Positions 42,637-52,629 of a stretch of 64,000 nt of DNA are shown here, piece after piece. The translations under genes were made by a program, and so were the position numbers. The DNA lies in assembly GCF_001417955.2 (NCBI RefSeq), contig NZ_LKTM01000223.1, forward strand, positions 1 through 64,000. Reading direction: 5' to 3'. The notes beneath the pieces are model-generated. The model was not told the origin of the DNA. It saw nothing but the letters and a program-made list of their open reading frames with translations, and did not search any database. This DNA comes from Mycobacterium gordonae (GTDB lineage: Bacteria; Actinomycetota; Actinomycetes; Mycobacteriales; Mycobacteriaceae). Each line of letters opens with the position of its first letter. Position 1 is the stretch's first letter.

Positions 42637-42656
42637 TCTGACCAGCGTAGTCCGGA

Positions 42657-42710
42657 TTGCGAAGATCCGCTTTGCAGACTTGGCAGGGGCGGTGGGATTG
42701 GTATTTGCGA
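42657..42710. promoter_or_regulatory. RamB-like binding motifs in the ramB/Rv0466 divergent promoter
   Basis: TTGCGAA (42657-42663), TTTGCA (42671-42676) and TTTGCGA (42704-42710) resemble halves of the RamB motif (core ACTTTGCAAA in Corynebacterium). They lie just upstream of ramB, known to be autoregulated, and before the thioesterase gene. Confidence 0.5.
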
Positions 42711-42789
42711 GGCGTCGTTGGCATGATTCGCATCGACGTTCCCAGGGATAACCTGGTTTTCGCACGAGGAGGAAACGGGGAGCAGCGCC

Positions 42790-43584
42790 GTGAGCCTGGA
42801 CAAAACTTTGATGCCGGTGCCCGACGGTAGCCCCGATGTTTTCGACCGCGAGTGGCCGCTTCGTGTCGGCGACATCGACCGGACCGGACGGCTGCGGTTG
42901 GACGCGGCGTGCCGGCACATCCAGGACATCGGCCAGGACCAACTGCGCGAAATGGGCTTCGAAGAAACGCATCCGCTGTGGATCGTGCGCCGAACCATGG
43001 TCGACCTCATTCGCCCTATCGAGTTCCAGGACCTGCTGCGGTGCCGTCGTTGGTGCTCGGGTACCTCGAACCGGTGGTGTGAGATGAGGGTCCGTATCGA
43101 CGGACGCAAGGGCGGGCTGATCGAGTCCGAGGCGTTCTGGATTCACGTCAACAAAGAGACCGAGATGCCGGCGCGCATCGCCGACGACTTCCTCGCGGGT
43201 CTGCACAAGACGACCACCGTCGAGCGGTTGCGGTGGAAGGGTTACCTGAAGCCGGGCGGCCGCGACGACGCGACCGAAGTACACGAGTTTCCCGTCCGCG
43301 TCACGGACATCGACCTGTTCGACCACATGAACAACTCGGTGTATTGGAGCGTCGTCGAGGACTACCTGGCGGCCCACCCCGAGCTGATGCAGCTTCCGTT
43401 GCGGGTGACCATCGAGCACGAGGCTCCGGTGGCGCTGGGCGACAAGCTGGAGATCATCTCGCACGTTCACCCGGCCGGTTCCACCGAACAGTTCGGCCCC
43501 GGGCTGGCCGACCGGAGTGTTACAACGCTCACATATGCGGTCGGTGACGAGACGAAAGCCGTCGCCGCGCTGTTCACTCTCTAA
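42790..43584 (+). CDS. Acyl-ACP thioesterase-like (double hot-dog) protein, Rv0466 homologue
   Basis: The 264-residue protein starts with GTG 42790. It carries two hot-dog domains: the first has PLRVGDIDRTGRLRLDAACR and LWIVRRTMVDLIRPI, the second has RVTDIDLFDHMNNSVYWSVV with the Asp/His/Asn residues of FatA-type thioesterases. It likely releases fatty acids from acyl carrier proteins or CoA in the cytosol. It is divergent from ramB and upstream of icl1. Confidence 0.92.
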   Translation: MSLDKTLMPVPDGSPDVFDREWPLRVGDIDRTGRLRLDAACRHIQDIGQDQLREMGFEETHPLWIVRRTMVDLIRPIEFQDLLRCRRWCSGTSNRWCEMRVRIDGRKGGLIESEAFWIHVNKETEMPARIADDFLAGLHKTTTVERLRWKGYLKPGGRDDATEVHEFPVRVTDIDLFDHMNNSVYWSVVEDYLAAHPELMQLPLRVTIEHEAPVALGDKLEIISHVHPAGSTEQFGPGLADRSVTTLTYAVGDETKAVAALFTL

Positions 43585-43663
43585 CCGGACAAGCGTCCCG
43601 GTAAATTGCCGATGACCTGCAGGTTTCGGTTACTCGTCAGTAGCTTCTGAACCGTTTCAGTAG

Positions 43664-43719
43664 TTCGCCAGCTTCGCAAGCTTCGCAAAATGACCACAGG
43701 TCATAGCCGAAATTCGCAA
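43664..43719. promoter_or_regulatory. Iterated TTCGCAA motifs in the icl1 promoter (RamB-like)
   Basis: TTCGCCAGC, TTCGCAAGC and TTCGCAAAA stand at an exact 9-base period from 43664, 43673 and 43682; a further TTCGCAA is at 43713. They resemble RamB sites and lie 170-230 bases before icl1, a known RamB target. The gene-free stretch 43585-43890 also holds the palindromes ACCTGCAGGT (43615) and the one at 43691. Confidence 0.65.
43691..43703. promoter_or_regulatory. TGACC-ACA-GGTCA palindrome in icl1 promoter
   Basis: A perfect 5-3-5 inverted repeat directly follows the TTCGCAA array. It is a candidate site for a second icl1 regulator; no known mycobacterial site is identical to my knowledge. 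Confidence 0.45.
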
Positions 43720-43890
43720 GTGAAATGGGTGGACCTGCGGGAATGCACTGTGTCATGGTCGAGTTAGCACATCAGTGAAGTCAAGGTGAAGTTAAACCTC
43801 TAGCTTCCATCCGCACGGCGGTGGCTCGATCCATCACAAGACTCATCGCCAGCAAATTTCAGTCAATGAATGACCGTAAGGAGCAGCCCC

Positions 43891-45177
43891 ATGTCCGAAG
43901 TCGGCACCCCGAAGAGCGCTGAGCAGATTCAGCACGACTGGGACCACAACCCCCGCTGGAACGGCGTCAAGCGCACCTACACGCCGCAGGACGTCGTGGC
44001 GCTGCAAGGTCACGTCGTCGAGGAGCACACGCTGGCCCGCCGGGGCGCCGAGGTGCTCTGGGAGCAGTTGCACGAGATGGACTTCGTCAACGCGCTGGGC
44101 GCGCTGACCGGCAACATGGCCGTCCAGCAGGTCCGCGCCGGCCTCAAGGCGATCTACCTGTCGGGTTGGCAGGTCGCCGGTGACGCCAACCTCTCCGGTC
44201 ACACCTACCCCGACCAGAGCCTGTACCCCGCCAACTCGGTTCCGCAGGTCGTGCGTCGGATCAACAACGCGCTGCTGCGCGCAGACGAGATCGCCAAGGT
44301 CGAGGGCGACCGCTCGGTCGACAACTGGCTGGCTCCGATCGTCGCTGACGGCGAGGCCGGCTTCGGTGGCGCGCTCAACGTCTACGAGCTACAGAAGGCG
44401 ATGATCGCCGCCGGCGTCGCCGGGTCGCACTGGGAAGACCAGCTGGCGTCGGAGAAGAAGTGTGGCCACCTCGGTGGCAAGGTGCTGATCCCGACCCAGC
44501 AGCACATCCGCACCCTGACCTCGGCCCGCCTGGCCGCTGACGTCGCCGGTGTCCCGACGGTCGTCATCGCGCGCACCGACGCCGAGGCCGCCACGCTGAT
44601 CACCTCCGACGTCGACGAGCGGGACCGCCCGTTCATCACCGGCGAGCGCACCAACGAGGGCTTCTACCGCATCAAGAACGGTCTCGAGCCCTGCATCGCC
44701 CGCGCCAAGGCCTACGCGCCGTTCGCCGACCTGATCTGGATGGAGACCGGGACGCCGGACCTGGAGCTCGCCAAGAAGTTCGCCGAGGGCGTCAAGAGCG
44801 AGTTCCCGGACCAGCTGCTGGCCTACAACTGCTCGCCGTCGTTCAACTGGAAGAAGCACCTCGACGACGACACCATCGCCAAGTTCCAGAAGGAGCTCGG
44901 TGCGATGGGCTTCAAGTTCCAGTTCATCACCCTGGCCGGCTTCCACGCCCTCAACTACTCGATGTTCGATCTGGCCCACGGGTACGCCCGCAAGCAGATG
45001 AGCGCGTACGTCGAGCTGCAGGAGCGCGAGTTCGCTGCCGAGGAGCGCGGCTACACCGCCACCAAGCACCAGCGTGAGGTGGGCGCCGGCTACTTCGACC
45101 GGATCGCCACCACCGTCGACCCGACCTCGTCGACGACCGCGTTGGCCGGCTCCACCGAAGAGGGTCAGTTTCACTGA
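43891..45177 (+). CDS. icl1: Isocitrate lyase 1
   Basis: Icl1 cleaves isocitrate to succinate and glyoxylate, the first step of the glyoxylate shunt, and also acts on methylisocitrate. The protein is 428 residues, the length of Rv0467, from ATG 43891 preceded by TAAGGAG; an upstream GTG-type reading of seven extra residues is ignored. The catalytic KKCGH motif is present with Cys191. Other conserved parts are the [16 protein letters not shown] metal site and [11 protein letters not shown]. It is probably controlled by RamB. Confidence 0.99.
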   Translation: MSEVGTPKSAEQIQHDWDHNPRWNGVKRTYTPQDVVALQGHVVEEHTLARRGAEVLWEQLHEMDFVNALGALTGNMAVQQVRAGLKAIYLSGWQVAGDANLSGHTYPDQSLYPANSVPQVVRRINNALLRADEIAKVEGDRSVDNWLAPIVADGEAGFGGALNVYELQKAMIAAGVAGSHWEDQLASEKKCGHLGGKVLIPTQQHIRTLTSARLAADVAGVPTVVIARTDAEAATLITSDVDERDRPFITGERTNEGFYRIKNGLEPCIARAKAYAPFADLIWMETGTPDLELAKKFAEGVKSEFPDQLLAYNCSPSFNWKKHLDDDTIAKFQKELGAMGFKFQFITLAGFHALNYSMFDLAHGYARKQMSAYVELQEREFAAEERGYTATKHQREVGAGYFDRIATTVDPTSSTTALAGSTEEGQFH

Positions 45178-45287
45178 GCCGAGCAGCATCGGTGAACAGA
45201 TTGCGCCGAGCGTGAACTGACGGCGGGTTTTCAGCCGAATCCTCGCCCTGACATCACGCTCGACGGTCCGCAGAGATGAAGTAGCGT

Positions 45288-45318
45288 AGGCCCCGCCCAG
45301 CCAACCTGGGCGGGGCCT
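45288..45318 (+). terminator. Strong hairpin between icl1 and fadB2
   Basis: A 13-bp perfect stem (AGGCCCCGCCCAG with CTGGGCGGGGCCT) and 5-base loop lies about 110 bases after icl1 and 35 before fadB2. Only TATTG follows, so it is a GC-rich terminator without a U tract, or an attenuating structure in the fadB2 leader. Confidence 0.7.
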
Positions 45319-45353
45319 ATTGCGGTGCAACCACAGACTCGGGAGAGACAACA

Positions 45354-46217
45354 GTGAGCGACACAGCAATCCAGCGAGTAGGCGTGATCGGGGCCGGGCA
45401 GATGGGTTCCGGTATTGCCGAGGTGTCGGTACGGGCCGGCGTCGCCGTGACGGTGTTCGAGACGACGGACGCGCTGATCACCGCCGGCCGCAACCGGATC
45501 ACGAAGTCGCTGGAGCGCGGCGTCAGTGCCGGCAAGGTCACCGAGCGGGAGCGCGACCGCGCGTTGAGCCTGCTGACGTTCACCACCGATCTCGGCGACC
45601 TGGCCGACCGCCAGCTGGTCATCGAGGCCATTGTCGAGGACGAGTCGGTGAAGGCCCAGGTTTTTGCCGAGTTGGACCGGGTCGTCACCGATCCGCAGGC
45701 GGTGCTGGCCTCGAACACGTCCAGCATCCCGATCATGAAGATCGCCGCCGCCACGAAAAACCCGCAGCGCGTGCTCGGTTTGCACTTCTTCAACCCGGTG
45801 CCGGTGCTGCCGCTGGTCGAATTGGTCAGCACGCTGGTCACCGACCCGGCCGCCGCCGCCCGCACCGAAGAGTTCGCCAGTGCAGTGCTGGGCAAACAGG
45901 TGGTGCGATGCTCGGACCGGTCCGGTTTCGTCGTGAACGCCCTATTGGTGCCCTACCTGCTGTCGGCGATCCGGATGGTCGAAGCTGGGTTCGCCACCGT
46001 CGAAGATGTCGACAAGGCCGTGGTGGCCGGGTTGTCGCACCCGATGGGGCCGCTGAAGCTGTCCGACCTGGTCGGTCTGGACACTTTGAAGCTGATCGCC
46101 GACAAGATGTACGACGAATTCAAGGAGCCGCTGTACGGTCCGCCGCCGCTACTGCAGCGGATGGTCGAGGCCGGGTTGCTGGGCAAAAAGTCGGGCAGGG
46201 GCTTTTACACATACTGA
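45354..46217 (+). CDS. fadB2: 3-hydroxybutyryl-CoA dehydrogenase
   Basis: The 287-residue protein starts with GTG 45354. The NAD motif VGVIGAGQMGSGIAEVSVRA is at the N-terminus; the catalytic His is in LHFFNPVPVLPLVE and the Asn/Ser in NTSSIPI. It is the short monofunctional type that interconverts acetoacetyl-CoA and 3-hydroxybutyryl-CoA. It follows icl1 and fits fatty-acid catabolism. Confidence 0.96.
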   Translation: MSDTAIQRVGVIGAGQMGSGIAEVSVRAGVAVTVFETTDALITAGRNRITKSLERGVSAGKVTERERDRALSLLTFTTDLGDLADRQLVIEAIVEDESVKAQVFAELDRVVTDPQAVLASNTSSIPIMKIAAATKNPQRVLGLHFFNPVPVLPLVELVSTLVTDPAAAARTEEFASAVLGKQVVRCSDRSGFVVNALLVPYLLSAIRMVEAGFATVEDVDKAVVAGLSHPMGPLKLSDLVGLDTLKLIADKMYDEFKEPLYGPPPLLQRMVEAGLLGKKSGRGFYTY

Positions 46218-46234
46218 CTACGGCCGTGCGTTGA

Positions 46235-47176
<942 letters not shown>

Positions 47177-47240
47177 TGCCGGACGCCTCCGGACGCCTCC
47201 GGACGCCGCGAGGTGCGACGCCGCGGACTCGGCGCCCAGC

Positions 47241-48104
47241 CTATTTCGCCAGGGTGAACTGGCAGATGTCGGTATAGCCCTCGTGGAACAACTTGGCGCA
47301 CCCGGTTAAGTACTTCATGTACCGGTCATAGACCTTCTCCGACTGGATCGCGATGGCCAGATCCTTCTTGGCCTCCAGCGCCGCCGCCCAGATTTCCAGC
47401 GTCCGCGCATAGTGCAGCTGCAGGGACTGGATCCGCTTCATCGAGAACCCGGCCGCTTCGGACTGCTCCTCGACCACCGGAACCGTCGGCAGGTACCCGC
47501 CCGGGAAGATCTCGGCCAGGATGAACTGGCTGAAGTGCACGATCTCGTGAGTCAGGGGGAGGCCCTTGGCCCTGGCCTCCTTGAAGGTTGGCCGGACGAT
47601 CGTGTGCAGCAGCATGATGCCGTCGCTCGGCAGCACCTCGTGGGCCATCTTGAAGAAGCGCGGGTAGCGCTGACGGCCGAAGTGCTCGAAGGCGCCAATG
47701 GAGACGATGCGATCGACGGGCTCGTGAAACTTCTCCCAGCCCTCCAGCAGCACCCGCTTGGTGCGGGGCGTGTCCAGTTCGTCGAACTTCGTCTGAACGT
47801 GCGCGGCCTGGTTCTCCGACAACGTCAGGCCCACCACGTTGACGTCGTACTTCTCGATGGCGCGGCGCATCGTGGCGCCCCAGCCGCAGCCGATGTCCAG
47901 CAACGTCATTCCCGGCTCCAGGTTGAGCTTGCCCAGGGCCAGGTCGATCTTGGCGAGCTGCGCCTCTTCCAGCGTCATGTCCTCGCGCTCGAAGTACGCG
48001 CAGCTGTACGTCTGGGTAGGGTCGAGGAACAGGCGGAAGAATTCATCGGACAGGTCGTAGTGCGCCTGCACGTTGCCGAAATGGGGCGTGAGCTGCACTG
48101 CCAT
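47241..48104 (-). CDS. pcaA: Mycolic acid cyclopropane synthase PcaA
   Basis: PcaA forms the proximal cis-cyclopropane ring of alpha-mycolates, needed for cording and persistence in M. tuberculosis. The protein is 287 residues, as in Rv0470c, from the ATG at 48102-48104. It has VQLTPHFGNVQAHYDLSDEF, the SAM site [10 protein letters not shown] and the catalytic SIGAFEHFGRQRYPRFF. The C-terminal third is more divergent from M. tuberculosis than the first half. The longer upstream reading is non-coding. Confidence 0.95.
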   Translation of the reverse strand: MAVQLTPHFGNVQAHYDLSDEFFRLFLDPTQTYSCAYFEREDMTLEEAQLAKIDLALGKLNLEPGMTLLDIGCGWGATMRRAIEKYDVNVVGLTLSENQAAHVQTKFDELDTPRTKRVLLEGWEKFHEPVDRIVSIGAFEHFGRQRYPRFFKMAHEVLPSDGIMLLHTIVRPTFKEARAKGLPLTHEIVHFSQFILAEIFPGGYLPTVPVVEEQSEAAGFSMKRIQSLQLHYARTLEIWAAALEAKKDLAIAIQSEKVYDRYMKYLTGCAKLFHEGYTDICQFTLAK

Positions 48105-48263
48105 TGCGATGTCAGCCTTTCTGTTTGTCGGGGTGCTCCCGGACAAAATCCGTCGGTCGTACCTGCAGCGCCCCCGATGCATTCCCTGAATGCTAACCGC
48201 TGCGCAGGGGTGCAGTTGCACTCCTTGCGTCACACCCGCAGCGGAGACGGCCGGGTCAGGCGT

Positions 48264-49013
48264 TTACTGCTCCTGTTTGAGCTGCTCCCAGGAAGGCACG
48301 GTCGGGGACGGGTGTGGCTGGGCGCGGAACTTCTCCAGCGACCCCCCTGCCTCCACAATTCCGCACAGCGCGCTCCAACTCAGCATCGTCAGATAGTCGA
48401 TCAACTCGTCGCTGCTCATCCGTGGATCGGACATCCAGGAGTGTGTGGCCAACTGCACACCGCCAACGATCAGGTAGGCCCACGGCTCGACCCCGCCGAG
48501 ATCCATCCCGATCTCGCGCATGCGCCGGCGCAGCATCACGGCGATCATGCGCGCGATGATCCGCTCCGAATCGGCGATCACCTTGCTCTTGCTGCCGGAG
48601 CTGTTCGCCATCACGAAGCCGTACGGCTCCGGCTCAGCGGCCATGGTTTCGACGTAGACGCGGATCACTTCGCGGGTCAGCTCGTAGCCGTCCAAATTGG
48701 ACGACAGTGCTGCGGCCATGTTGGGAATGAGGGTGGTCTGCGCAAATCGCATCATCACCGCGGTGGTGAGGTCGTTCTTATCGACGAAGTAGCGATAGAG
48801 CACCGTCTTGGAGACCCCGATCTCCGCGGCGATCTCGTCCATGCTCAGAAAACGGCTCTGGCGGCGAATAGCCTCGATGGTGCCGTCGACCAACTCGTTG
48901 CGGCGGTCCACCTTGTGCTGGTGCCAGCGCCGCTTACGGCCATCGGTCTTAGCGGTCCGAGCCGGGATGTGTTGTGCCAATGTCGCCGATTCCCATTCAC
49001 TACCTGGACGCAT
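48264..49013 (-). CDS. madR: TetR regulator MadR (Rv0472c homologue)
   Basis: MadR represses the mycolate desaturase genes desA1/desA2 in response to acyl-CoA. The protein is 249 residues from ATG 49011-49013, somewhat longer than Rv0472c, so the true start may be downstream. The helix-turn-helix is FLSMDEIAAEIGVSKTVLYR followed by YFVDKNDL. The effector domain ends with a Pro-rich tail. Its position beside umaA/pcaA fits mycolic acid control. The gap 48105-48263 shows no gene. Confidence 0.92.
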   Translation of the reverse strand: MRPGSEWESATLAQHIPARTAKTDGRKRRWHQHKVDRRNELVDGTIEAIRRQSRFLSMDEIAAEIGVSKTVLYRYFVDKNDLTTAVMMRFAQTTLIPNMAAALSSNLDGYELTREVIRVYVETMAAEPEPYGFVMANSSGSKSKVIADSERIIARMIAVMLRRRMREIGMDLGGVEPWAYLIVGGVQLATHSWMSDPRMSSDELIDYLTMLSWSALCGIVEAGGSLEKFRAQPHPSPTVPSWEQLKQEQ

Positions 49014-49095
49014 CGATACTACGGCTTGCGGGCGTCCGGATGCCCGAGCGGCAGGACTGCGTGAGGCTTCCGAACAGTGTGGGTAACACTAACCG

Positions 49096-50481
49096 GTGGT
49101 TTCGATAGCGGATGATGGTCTGGTGGCACACAGAGCCTTGCCGACAGTGGCACCCCCGGCAGCGCCCCCGGATCCGAGCGGGGGGCGCGGGAACCGGACA
49201 TCCTTCGCGGAGTCCTTCGCCGGCGCCGACTCGGAGGCGGATGCCGAGCGGCGCGCTGCGCTGCGGCGGATGAAGGCGGTGGCGCTGAGTTTCCTGATCG
49301 GCGCCACCGTGGTGTTCCTGCTGTGCCGGTGGGCCAACGCCCACGGCACCGCGCCGGTCTGGGTCGGCTACGTCGGCGCCGCGGCCGAGGCGGGCATGGT
49401 GGGCGCCCTGGCGGACTGGTTCGCGGTCACTGCGCTGTTCAAGCATCCGCTGGGGATTCCGATCCCGCATACGGCCATCATCAAGCGCAAGAAAGACCAG
49501 CTCGGCGAGGGCCTGGGCACGTTCGTGCGGGAGAACTTCCTGTCGCCGGAGGTGGTGGAAACCAAGCTGCGCGACGCCCAGGTACCCAGTCGGGTGGGGA
49601 AGTGGCTTTCGGAACCAACGCATGCACAGCGGGTCGCCAGTGAGGTGGCGACGGTGCTGCGCGTGCTGGTCGAGCTGCTGCGGGACGAGGACGTCCAGCA
49701 GGTCATCGACCGGATGATCGTGCGGCGCATCGCCGAACCGCAGTGGGGCCCGCCGGTGGGCCGGGTCCTGCAAACCCTGCTGGTCGAGAATCGCCAGGAA
49801 GCACTGATCCAGTTGCTGGCCGACCGGGCGTTCCAGTGGTCGCTGAATGCTGGGGTGGTGATTCAGAGGGTCGTCGAGCGTGACTCGCCGACCTGGTCGC
49901 CCCGCTTCGTCGACCATCTGGTGGGCGACCGCATCCACCGCGAGTTGATGGACTTCACCGACAAGGTGCGCCGTAACCCCGATCATGAACTGCGTCGATC
50001 GGCCACGCGTTTCCTCTTCGAATTCGCCGACGACCTGCAGAACGACGCCGACACGATCGCGCGCGCCGACGCCGTCAAGGAGCAGTTGATGGCCCGGGAC
50101 GAGGTGGCCAAGGCCGCCGAGACGGCGTGGACAACGCTCAAGCGCCTGGTGCTCGAGGGGGTGGACGACCCGTCCAGCACATTGCGTACCCGGATCGCCG
50201 ACACGGTGATCCGGATCGGGGCGTCACTGCGTGACGATGCGGGGCTGCGCGACAAGGTCGACGGATGGATGGTGCGGGCCGCTCAGCACCTGGTTTCCCA
50301 ATATGGGGTAGAGATCACAGCGATCATCACCGAGACGATCGAGCGTTGGGATGCCCAGGAGGCCAGCCGCCGAATCGAGCTACATGTAGGCCGTGACCTG
50401 CAGTTTATCCGGATCAACGGAACTGTGGTGGGTGCGCTCGCCGGCCTCGCCATCTACGCCATCGCGCAGCTACTCTTCTGA
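49096..50481 (+). CDS. DUF445 family membrane protein, Rv0473 homologue
   Basis: The 461-residue protein starts with GTG 49096. A Pro/Gly-rich cytosolic leader precedes an N-terminal hydrophobic pair (VALSFLIGATVVFLLCRWAN and VGYVGAAAEAGMVGALADWF) with the YjiN/DUF445 motif ADWFAVTALFKHPLGIPIPH. A long helical region with apparent coiled-coil character follows, and a C-terminal anchor (GTVVGALAGLAIYAIAQLLF). It is probably an inner-membrane protein of unknown role. It is divergent from madR. Confidence 0.92.
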   Translation: MVSIADDGLVAHRALPTVAPPAAPPDPSGGRGNRTSFAESFAGADSEADAERRAALRRMKAVALSFLIGATVVFLLCRWANAHGTAPVWVGYVGAAAEAGMVGALADWFAVTALFKHPLGIPIPHTAIIKRKKDQLGEGLGTFVRENFLSPEVVETKLRDAQVPSRVGKWLSEPTHAQRVASEVATVLRVLVELLRDEDVQQVIDRMIVRRIAEPQWGPPVGRVLQTLLVENRQEALIQLLADRAFQWSLNAGVVIQRVVERDSPTWSPRFVDHLVGDRIHRELMDFTDKVRRNPDHELRRSATRFLFEFADDLQNDADTIARADAVKEQLMARDEVAKAAETAWTTLKRLVLEGVDDPSSTLRTRIADTVIRIGASLRDDAGLRDKVDGWMVRAAQHLVSQYGVEITAIITETIERWDAQEASRRIELHVGRDLQFIRINGTVVGALAGLAIYAIAQLLF

Positions 50482-50568
50482 AAAGTGCTAACAGACTGCT
50501 TGCAATAGCAAGCACTGCTCCGTACCCTGAGGGGCGTAAGCAAACAAAATCTGACACAGGAGCACCCG

Positions 50569-50985
50569 ATGACGCCGGAGGAGAAGCTGGGCACCAAGGT
50601 GTCCACAAAAGCCTCTGACGTGGCCTCGGACATCGGCAGCTTCATCAGGTCGCAGCGCGAGACGGCGCAGGTCTCGATGCGGCAGCTTGCCGAACGGTCG
50701 GGTGTCAGCAACCCTTATTTGAGCCAGGTCGAGCGTGGACTGCGTAAGCCCTCCGCCGACGTCCTGGCCCAGATCGCGAAGGCGCTACGGGTTTCCGCGG
50801 AGGTGCTTTACGTGCGGGCCGGCATCCTCGAGCCCAGCGAGGCCAGTCAGGTGCGTGACGCCATCGTCACCGACACGGCCATCACCGAGCGTCAGAAGCA
50901 GGTTCTGCTGGACATCTACGCGTCCTTCACCCAGCAGAACGAGGCGAATCGCGAGGAGTGTCCGAGCGAATCCGACGACGACTGA
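50569..50985 (+). CDS. XRE-family regulator, Rv0474 homologue
   Basis: The 138-residue protein has one helix-turn-helix domain (VSMRQLAERSGVSNPYLSQV then ERGLRKPSADVLAQIAKALR) and an acidic C-terminal tail (EECPSESDDD). Rv0474 has been reported as a copper-responsive regulator acting on rpoB. It precedes hbhA by 145 bases, so control of hbhA is possible but unproven. Confidence 0.93.
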   Translation: MTPEEKLGTKVSTKASDVASDIGSFIRSQRETAQVSMRQLAERSGVSNPYLSQVERGLRKPSADVLAQIAKALRVSAEVLYVRAGILEPSEASQVRDAIVTDTAITERQKQVLLDIYASFTQQNEANREECPSESDDD

Positions 50986-51130
50986 CCCGACCACCAGGAG
51001 GTTTCCGGCAAGTCGCGCACCAGTGTCAATCCGCGGGTCTTGACATTTCCTGCCCAGAGGAGCCGAACTTGCGCCAATTTTCAACCATTTAGCACTAACC
51101 CCGATATCGAAATCAAAGAAAGGAAACATC

Positions 51131-51769
51131 ATGGCTGAGAACACGAACATTGAGGACCTGAAAGCGCCGCTGCTCGCCGCGCTCGGTGCTGCCGACCTGG
51201 CTCTGGCGACCGTGAACGACCTGATCGCCACCCTGCGTGACCGCGCCGAGGAGACCCGCTCCACGCTGCGTGAGCGTGCCGAGGAGACCCGCACCGACAC
51301 CCGCAGCCGCGTGGAGGAGAGCCGCGCTCGCCTGACCAAGCTGCAGGAAGAGCTGCCCGAGCAGCTCACCGAGTTGCGCGAGCGGTTCACCGCTGACGAG
51401 CTGCGTAAGGCCGCGGAGGGCTACGTCGAGGCTGCCACCAGCCGGTACAACGAGCTGGTCGAGCGCGGCGAGGCCGCCCTCGAGCGGCTGCGCAGCCAGT
51501 CGGCCTTCGAGGACGCGTCGGCGCGTGCCGAGGGTTACGTCGACCAGGCCGTGGAGCTGACTCAGGAGGCCCTGGGCACCGTGGCGACGCAGACCCGCGC
51601 CGTGGGTGAGCGCGCCGCCAAGCTGGTCGGCATCGAGCTGCCGAAGAAGGCCGAGGCTCCGGCCAAGAAGGCTGCTCCGGCCAAGAAGGCTGCGCCGGCC
51701 AAGAAGGCCGCTCCGGCCAAGAAGGCTCCGGCCAAGAAGGCTCCGGCCAAGAAGGTCACCCAGAAGTAA
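51131..51769 (+). CDS. hbhA: Heparin-binding hemagglutinin HBHA
   Basis: HBHA is a surface adhesin that binds heparan sulfate on epithelial cells and is also linked to intracellular lipid inclusions. The 212-residue protein has a long coiled-coil ([20 protein letters not shown] to [16 protein letters not shown]) and a Lys/Ala/Pro-rich C-terminus with repeated KKAAPA units (about residues 176-209) that bind heparin and are methylated in M. tuberculosis. No classical signal peptide is visible, as is usual. The ATG follows AAAGGAAA. The gene ends in two tandem hairpins. Confidence 0.97.
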   Translation: MAENTNIEDLKAPLLAALGAADLALATVNDLIATLRDRAEETRSTLRERAEETRTDTRSRVEESRARLTKLQEELPEQLTELRERFTADELRKAAEGYVEAATSRYNELVERGEAALERLRSQSAFEDASARAEGYVDQAVELTQEALGTVATQTRAVGERAAKLVGIELPKKAEAPAKKAAPAKKAAPAKKAAPAKKAPAKKAPAKKVTQK

Positions 51770-51784
51770 TCCGGGTTCACCGGA

Positions 51785-51871
51785 CCACTCGACTCCAAGT
51801 CGCCGCACGTCGGCGACTTGGACCAGAGAAGCACCACTCGACTCCAAGTCGCCGCACGTCGGCGACTTGGA
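51785..51871. repeat. Tandem 38-bp direct repeat, each copy a hairpin
   Basis: A 38-base unit starting CCACTCGACTCCAAGTC is present at 51785-51822 and again, identical, at 51834-51871, 12 bases apart. Each contains CCAAGTCGCCG-N5-CGGCGACTTGG, so the RNA forms two identical stem-loops behind hbhA. The duplication looks recent because there are no differences between the copies. Confidence 0.93.
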
Positions 51872-51883
51872 GTCGACGTTTTT
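51839..51883 (+). terminator. Rho-independent terminator of hbhA
   Basis: The second hairpin has a perfect 16-bp stem (CGACTCCAAGTCGCCG with its complement), a 5-base CACGT loop and is followed by ACGTTTTTG with five T residues. The first copy lacks the outer stem bases and the T tract. Confidence 0.92.
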
Positions 51884-51903
51884 GCGGCGGCCCGCATAGT
51901 CTT

Positions 51904-52194
51904 ATGAGCGTGCAAGCCGTAGGAACCGTCATGTTCGTTCTGTGGGTCGCCGTCGCCCTGGCGACGGTGTACGCGTTTGTACACGCGGCGCTGCAGCGCT
52001 CCGACGCTTACACCGCCGCCGACAAGCAGACCAAGCCGTTGTGGCTGGTGATTCTCGGTGGTGCGATGGCGCTGATCACCATCCTGTACGGCATCTTCGG
52101 TGTGATGGCGATTGCCGCAGCCGCGGTCGCGACGGGCGTCTATCTCGTCGACGTCCGGCCCAAGCTTCTCGAAGTGCAGGGTAAGTCGCGCTAG
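51904..52194 (+). CDS. DUF2516 small membrane protein, Rv0476 homologue
   Basis: The 96-residue protein has two or three hydrophobic helices ([20 protein letters not shown] and [20 protein letters not shown]) and a basic tail. DUF2516 members are actinobacterial membrane proteins of unknown function. It starts 20 bases after the hbhA terminator and lies three bases before the next gene. Confidence 0.9.
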   Translation: MSVQAVGTVMFVLWVAVALATVYAFVHAALQRSDAYTAADKQTKPLWLVILGGAMALITILYGIFGVMAIAAAAVATGVYLVDVRPKLLEVQGKSR

Positions 52195-52197
52195 CGG

Positions 52198-52629
52198 ATG
52201 AAGGTCGTGCTGGTTGCGCCGGCGGCGGCGCTCATTTCGCTGCTGGGCGCCGTGCCCGCAGCTGCCGATCCAGGATCGGGCCCGTCATACCCGCCACCCT
52301 TCGTGGACCACACCGAATGGGCTTATTGGGGCGGGTTGTCCAGTCTGCGCGTGTATCCGACCCCTTCGGGCCGCGCTGCGTCCCGAATCTCGGGAACCGC
52401 CGGCGGCTACCCGCAAGCCGCTGACGAAGCCTGGTCGGAGGTACTCGCGCAATCACCCGATGCCGACACACCAGGCATGCGTGCGCAGTTCGTCTGCCAC
52501 TGGCAGTTCGCCGAGATCGCGCAGCCGGGCAAAACCAGCTGGAACCTCGAGCCGTGGCGGCCGGTCGTCGACGACGCCGAGATGGTGGCGTCCCGCTGCA
52601 ATCCGGGCGCCTCGGAGGAGCCCTTCTGA
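52198..52629 (+). CDS. DUF2599 secreted protein, Rv0477 homologue
   Basis: The 143-residue protein has a short signal peptide ([20 protein letters not shown], cleavage near Ala-Ala-Ala at about 23). The mature domain contains [20 protein letters not shown] and the terminal [20 protein letters not shown] of DUF2599. Two Cys (QFVCHW and SRCNPG) may pair. The stop overlaps the deoC start (TGATG). Confidence 0.91.
   Translation: MKVVLVAPAAALISLLGAVPAAADPGSGPSYPPPFVDHTEWAYWGGLSSLRVYPTPSGRAASRISGTAGGYPQAADEAWSEVLAQSPDADTPGMRAQFVCHWQFAEIAQPGKTSWNLEPWRPVVDDAEMVASRCNPGASEEPF

Noticed and set aside
42637..43470. N-terminal extension of ramB
   Set aside because: It is antisense to the thioesterase gene; RamB begins at GTG 42636 with its helix-turn-helix domain.
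43615..43624. Palindrome ACCTGCAGGT after the thioesterase gene
   Set aside because: Ten bases of common composition; no second copy or clear position relative to a promoter, so not called on its own.
48190..48396. Small plus-strand frame between pcaA and madR
   Set aside because: Cys-rich but overlaps the madR 3' end in antisense, with no ribosome site or recognisable protein pattern.
51655..51769. Short tandem repeats at the end of hbhA
   Set aside because: They encode the Lys/Ala/Pro heparin-binding tail and are expected in this family.
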